Shown: positions 59,671 to 64,000 of the stretch, piece after piece | Layout of the letters: the number at the start of each line of letters is the position of its first letter | Position numbering within the stretch: position 1 is the stretch's first letter | Assembly (NCBI GenBank): GCA_903919185.1 | Contig: CAIXHF010000007.1 | Location: 62,001 to 126,000, forward strand | DNA from: an uncultured Opitutia bacterium | GTDB taxonomy: Bacteria > Verrucomicrobiota > Verrucomicrobiia > Opitutales > UBA953 | Direction of reading: 5' to 3' | Length of the DNA stretch: 64,000 nt | Translations under genes and position numbers: made by a program | Notes under the pieces: model-generated | What the model was told of the DNA's origin: nothing | The model's input: the letters and a program-made list of their open reading frames with translations, nothing else | The model's database searches: none

Positions 59671-59796
59671 ATGGAAAGGTGACTAGGACTTCGGGTATGC
59701 CCCCTCTAATAAGGCCTGTCAAGGCGGGACGCCTCGGCGGGGGGTGGGGGTGGGTTCCGCTTGCCCCCGGGGGGTCTTCGGTGAACCTCTAGCACC

Positions 59797-61473
59797 ATGG
59801 CTGACGAAAAGGTGATTTTTACCATGACGGGCGTAACCAAGCACTTCGAGAAGAAGCCAATCTTCCGCGATATCTCCCTGTCCTACTTCTTCGGCGCTAA
59901 AATCGGCGTCCTTGGCCTCAATGGTTCGGGCAAGTCGACCTTACTCAAAATTATGGCCGGTGAAGATAAGGAGTTCGATGGCGAGATCAGTGCGGTCCCG
60001 GGCTACACGTTGGGTTACCTCGCCCAAGAGCCACGGCTCGACGAAGCCAAAACGGTGGCCGAATGCGTTAAGGAAGCGGTCTCTGAGATGAAGGCGTTGC
60101 TCGAAGAGTATGATGACACTTTTGTGAAGGTCTCCGAGACCGATGACGTCAAGGAGCAGGAAAAGATCCTGGCTCGCCAAGGAGAAATTCAGTCCATCCT
60201 CGATGCCCGTGGTGGCTGGGACCTCGACGCCCGTATCGAGATGGCCCTCGACGCGCTCCGCTGCCCTGCGCCCGAAGCGGTGGTTTCGACGCTGTCCGGC
60301 GGTGAAAAACGGCGGGTGGCCTTGTGTCGCCTGCTCTTGATGGAGCCAGACATCCTCTTGCTCGACGAACCGACTAATCACCTCGACGCTGATACGGTGG
60401 CCTGGTTGGAGCGCCACCTGCAAAACTATAAGGGCACGGTCATCGCCATCACGCACGACCGCTACTTTCTGGACAATGTAGCGGGCTGGATCTTGGAACT
60501 CGATCGCGGCCGGGGAGTGCCGTGGAAGGGCAACTATTCTTCTTGGCTCGAGCAGAAGCAGAAGCGAATCGAGACCGAAGAAAAGCAGTCGGTGGCCCGC
60601 TCCCGCTCGATGGAGCGCGAACGTGCATGGGCTGGCTCCTCGCCGAAGGCCCGGGTGGCCAAGAATAAGGCCCGCTTGCGTTCCTATGAGCAGATGCTCA
60701 CGCAGGATCAGGCCCAGACGGAGAGTAAGGCGGAGATTTGGATTCCGCCCGGCCCCCGATTGGGTGGCGCCGTCATCGAAGCTAAGGGCATGATGAAGGC
60801 CTACGGCGACCGCGTGCTGATGGAGGACGTGAACTTCTCGCTCCCCGCGGGCGGCATCGTTGGAATCATTGGGCCGAATGGCGCCGGCAAGACGACGCTC
60901 TTCCGGATGATCACGGGCCAAGAAAAGCCCGATAAGGGGACCCTTACGTTGGGCGAGTCGGTCAAGATTGCCCACGTCGATCAGTCCCGCGATTCCTTGC
61001 CGGCCGATAAGGCCCTCTGGGAAGCGATCTCTGATGGCCAGGACATGGTGCACCTCGGTAAGGTCATGGTCCCCGCGCGTGCTTACGCCGCCCGCTTCGG
61101 CTTCACGGGTGACGTGCAGCAGCGTAAGGTCGGGCTGATGTCCGGGGGTGAACGTAATCGTATTCACCTCGCTCGTTTGATCAAGGCGGGCGCTAATGTG
61201 TTACTGCTCGACGAACCGACGAACGACCTCGACGTGAACACGATTCGTGCGCTCGAGGATGCCTTGGAGTCTTTTGCGGGTTGTGCCGTGGTGATTTCAC
61301 ACGACCGCTGGTTCCTCGATCGCGTCGCGACGCACATCTTAGCCTTCGAGGATGACGGCAAACTCGTCTGGCACGAGGGCAACTACGGTGACTACCTCGA
61401 AGCGCGTCGTCGTCGCTTGGGCGAAGACTCCGATACGCCGCGGCGACCAAAGTACCGCCGGCTTACGCGTTAA
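59797..61473 (+). CDS. ettA: Energy-dependent translational throttle protein EttA (ABC-F)
   Basis: KVIFTMTGVTKHFEKKPIFRDISLSYFFGAKIGVLGLNGSGKSTLLKIMAG, two ABC domains, LSGGEKRRVALC, MSGGERNRIHLARL. Confidence 0.93.
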   Translation: MADEKVIFTMTGVTKHFEKKPIFRDISLSYFFGAKIGVLGLNGSGKSTLLKIMAGEDKEFDGEISAVPGYTLGYLAQEPRLDEAKTVAECVKEAVSEMKALLEEYDDTFVKVSETDDVKEQEKILARQGEIQSILDARGGWDLDARIEMALDALRCPAPEAVVSTLSGGEKRRVALCRLLLMEPDILLLDEPTNHLDADTVAWLERHLQNYKGTVIAITHDRYFLDNVAGWILELDRGRGVPWKGNYSSWLEQKQKRIETEEKQSVARSRSMERERAWAGSSPKARVAKNKARLRSYEQMLTQDQAQTESKAEIWIPPGPRLGGAVIEAKGMMKAYGDRVLMEDVNFSLPAGGIVGIIGPNGAGKTTLFRMITGQEKPDKGTLTLGESVKIAHVDQSRDSLPADKALWEAISDGQDMVHLGKVMVPARAYAARFGFTGDVQQRKVGLMSGGERNRIHLARLIKAGANVLLLDEPTNDLDVNTIRALEDALESFAGCAVVISHDRWFLDRVATHILAFEDDGKLVWHEGNYGDYLEARRRRLGEDSDTPRRPKYRRLTR

Positions 61474-62938
61474 GGCGTTGGCTCTGCGCCAAGCGCGGAC
61501 GCCAGGTCGGCAAGATGCGGGTGAGTTCCGCAAATTCAGCGTCAGTCATACGCCACGTCCAGTTGCCCTGCGGGTGGCCGGGGGTGTTAAAGCGGGCCTC
61601 TGAACCGAGGCCGAGCAGGTCTTGCGCCGGCAGGATGGCGCAGACCGCTGGCGTCCGCAGCACCGCGGCAGTCAAAGCGGCGGCCACATCGTCCACCGCC
61701 CCAAGGAGTTCTTTCAAGTTAGCTTGTTCCTCCGGCGTGGTGGTCGCGAGCCAACCGCAGAGGGTGTCGTTGTCGTGCGTGCCCGTATAGACGACCCGGT
61801 CCGCCGTGACGTTGTCTGGGTGATGCGGGTTATCAGCCGACCCACCGAAGCCGAATTGCATGACAGCCATGCCGGGAAGCCCGGAGGCGTGGCGCAGGAT
61901 GTCCACGCCAGGGGAGAGTAAACCGAGGTCTTCCGCGACCAGTGGTAGGTCGCCCATCGCTTGGGTGAAGGCCAGGCCCGGACCGTCGTGCCAAGCGCCA
62001 CCACGGGCATTGGGCGCGCCTGCGGGGACGCTCCAGTAGTCGCAGAGGCCGCGGAAATGGTCGATGCGCACGGCATCAAAAAGTTGCAGGTCGTGTAAGA
62101 CGCGCGCCCGCCACCACGCGAAGCCATCGGCTGCATGTGCGGTCCAGTCGTAGAGCGGATTGCCCCATAGCTGCCCGTCCTCGGCAAAGTAGTCGGGCGG
62201 CACGCCCGCGACGGCCATGGGTTGGCCGTGGGCGTCGAGCTGGAAGAGCTGCGGGTGGGCTCGCACGTCGCAACCATCGGCGGAGACGTAGATGGGTTCG
62301 TCACCCATTAGGCGGATATCGTGCCGTTGGGCGTGGGCGCGAAGGGCCTGCCATTGCTCAGCGAAGAGAAATTGCAAGGCAGCGGCTTCAGCGCAGCGAG
62401 CCGGATCGGCCGCCCTTACCGTCCAAGTCGAAGGTACCGTGAAGTTGTTCTGCTCGCGGAGCGCGGAGAACTGACACCAAGCGGTCAGCCAAGCGGACTG
62501 GCCGGTTTGGAATTGGAGGAAAGTTACGTCGTTAGCCAGGGCCTGCGCGGCGCGGGCTCCAGCTAACTTGAGCAAGGGGCGTAGTTCATGCCAGAGCCGT
62601 CCGTAATCCGTGTGGTGGTCCCGTCTGCGCTGCATATTCGCAACTTCCGCCGACGTGAGGAAGCCACGGCGCTCTAGGTCGACGAGGTCAAGGAGGTAGG
62701 GATTTCCCGCAAAGATGGATAAAGCTTGGTAAGGGGAGTCGCCGTAGCCAGTCGGGCCGAGTGGGCAGACCTGCCACCAGGTGAAACCGCCGGCGGCTAA
62801 GGCTTCGATGAAGTGGTATGCTTCCGCTCCGAGTGTTCCAATCGGGCCAGGCCCCGGCAACGCGGTTGGGTGCAACAGTACGCCAGCAGACCGTTGCGGA
62901 AAAGCGCGGCAACGGAAGGCGGAAGGCTCTGCGGGCAT
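61463..62938 (-). CDS. malQ: 4-alpha-glucanotransferase (GH77)
   Basis: RSAGVLLHPTALPGPGPIGTLG, FDAVRIDHFRGLCDYWSVPAG, LVAEDLGLLSPGV, VVYTGTHDNDTLCGW; start moved from 63031. Confidence 0.93.
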   Translation of the reverse strand: MPAEPSAFRCRAFPQRSAGVLLHPTALPGPGPIGTLGAEAYHFIEALAAGGFTWWQVCPLGPTGYGDSPYQALSIFAGNPYLLDLVDLERRGFLTSAEVANMQRRRDHHTDYGRLWHELRPLLKLAGARAAQALANDVTFLQFQTGQSAWLTAWCQFSALREQNNFTVPSTWTVRAADPARCAEAAALQFLFAEQWQALRAHAQRHDIRLMGDEPIYVSADGCDVRAHPQLFQLDAHGQPMAVAGVPPDYFAEDGQLWGNPLYDWTAHAADGFAWWRARVLHDLQLFDAVRIDHFRGLCDYWSVPAGAPNARGGAWHDGPGLAFTQAMGDLPLVAEDLGLLSPGVDILRHASGLPGMAVMQFGFGGSADNPHHPDNVTADRVVYTGTHDNDTLCGWLATTTPEEQANLKELLGAVDDVAAALTAAVLRTPAVCAILPAQDLLGLGSEARFNTPGHPQGNWTWRMTDAEFAELTRILPTWRPRLAQSQRLNA

Positions 62939-62939
62939 C

Positions 62940-64000
62940 TCAGCGGTATTCCACGTAGTGCTTTGCCCGCAGCTCAGCAAACCACTTCTTAACCGCTTTA
63001 TCCATCTCCTGAGAGCGCACTCGTTCTTCAACCAGCGAGCGAATCTTAGGGTCGTCCATGGTGTCGGTACCGGCGGCCTTTAAGCCCTCGCGCTTCAGGA
63101 TGAACCAAATGGTCGGACTGCCTGGGATGTCGAACTGCTGGGCTTCCGAAACTTCGCCATCCTTCAGCTGGCGAAGCACCCCGCCGACGCGCTCATTAAG
63201 CTCTTCCAGCGGTTGCCAACCCGTATCGCCGCCTTGCTTGGCGTAGTCGTCGGTGCTGATTATTTCGGCGATTTCGGCAAAGCCGAGTTCGGGGGTCTTC
63301 TTTGTCAGGGATACCTTGAAGCGTGCCAAGGTCGCGGGGAGCTTGGCCGGGTCGCGGAGAGCGGCCGCCCAGGCCTCGGCCCGAGCCTTGCCTTCAGCGA
63401 CTGTCTCGCTGGCGCCTTGCCTCAGGGCGATTTGGCGAAGCTGGACGCTTTCCTTACGCGAGAAATCCGCTTGATGAGTATCGTAATAGGCTTGCAGCTT
63501 GCCTGGACCAACCTCGAGGGCCGAGCGGCGAATCTGGCTGATCATGTGTTCAAAGATGATGCGATCCTCAATCAGCTTACGGTAGGACATGGGTGTGAGC
63601 CCTTGTACGCGCAGGGAAGCGACAAAGCGGTTGCGGTCGCCGCCGTAATCGCGACGGATGGTATCTTCGATGTCGCTATCGATGTAGAAACTCACGATTT
63701 TTCCGCCGGCCTTGAACTCAGTGATAGCCAATTGGCGGTTGATGATTTCCTCGAGCGAACTTCTCCCATATTCCCCAAGCAACTTTTCGAATTCGGCATT
63801 GCTCTTGCCTTGCCCAATCTCCGCCAAGAATGGGTAAACCTGACTGCGCAAATCCGAAAGGGTAATCGGCTGTCCGTTGGCGCCTCCAGCGATTTGGTCG
63901 ATGTTGAGTTCTAAAATGCGCTCAGCGAGTATACGCTCGGGAGTCTTCGGCAGGGCCTGCGCCAGCATCAAGGAGGAGGTGCCGAGGAGGAGGCAGAAAA
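62940..64000 (-). CDS. SurA-like peptidylprolyl isomerase, N-terminus truncated by window end
   Basis: NIDQIAGGANGQPITLSDLRSQVYPFLAEIG, C-terminal PPIC-like domain; the open frame continues to the window edge as FCLLLGTSSLMLAQA, a signal-peptide-like sequence. Confidence 0.82.
   Translation of the reverse strand, partial: FCLLLGTSSLMLAQALPKTPERILAERILELNIDQIAGGANGQPITLSDLRSQVYPFLAEIGQGKSNAEFEKLLGEYGRSSLEEIINRQLAITEFKAGGKIVSFYIDSDIEDTIRRDYGGDRNRFVASLRVQGLTPMSYRKLIEDRIIFEHMISQIRRSALEVGPGKLQAYYDTHQADFSRKESVQLRQIALRQGASETVAEGKARAEAWAAALRDPAKLPATLARFKVSLTKKTPELGFAEIAEIISTDDYAKQGGDTGWQPLEELNERVGGVLRQLKDGEVSEAQQFDIPGSPTIWFILKREGLKAAGTDTMDDPKIRSLVEERVRSQEMDKAVKKWFAELRAKHYVEYR

Overview
This is a gene-dense, high-GC bacterial chromosomal window made almost entirely of core genes. 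Gene content and sequence style suggest a Verrucomicrobiota/Opitutae-like lineage (inference, no search was run). Main blocks: hemG-like oxidase and a DUF481-like protein; type III glutamine synthetase; rpsU; smc; an HtrA protease; tRNA-Thr–tuf–tRNA-Trp–secE–nusG–rplK–rplA–rplJ–rplL–rpoB–rpoC; a small polysaccharide-export locus (beta-barrel, Wza-like, BY-kinase); sppA; recN; hpf; mpl; nrnA–truB–ribF; clpC; mcsA–mcsB; an ACP–KAS pair; nusA–infB–rbfA; ettA; malQ; and a SurA-like PPIase cut by the window edge. I saw no rRNA, CRISPR array, prophage or transposase. The most notable signals lie inside housekeeping genes. (1) RpoC appears to have lost all four Cys ligands of its second zinc-binding domain by same-length substitution. 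(2) EF-Tu has a divergent switch I/G2 motif (KTVTI instead of RGITI) and an Arg-to-Gly change in the conserved YFRTTDVTG segment. (3) A strong intrinsic terminator with a competing hairpin lies in the nusA leader, suggesting attenuation. (4) A near-consensus sigma-54 promoter with upstream direct repeats precedes the glutamine synthetase gene. (5) The BY-kinase carries a Gly/Tyr-rich low-complexity N-terminus. (6) A repeat-rich intergenic element lies between hpf and mpl. Start sites were moved inward from the ORF track where the N-terminal extension looked non-coding.
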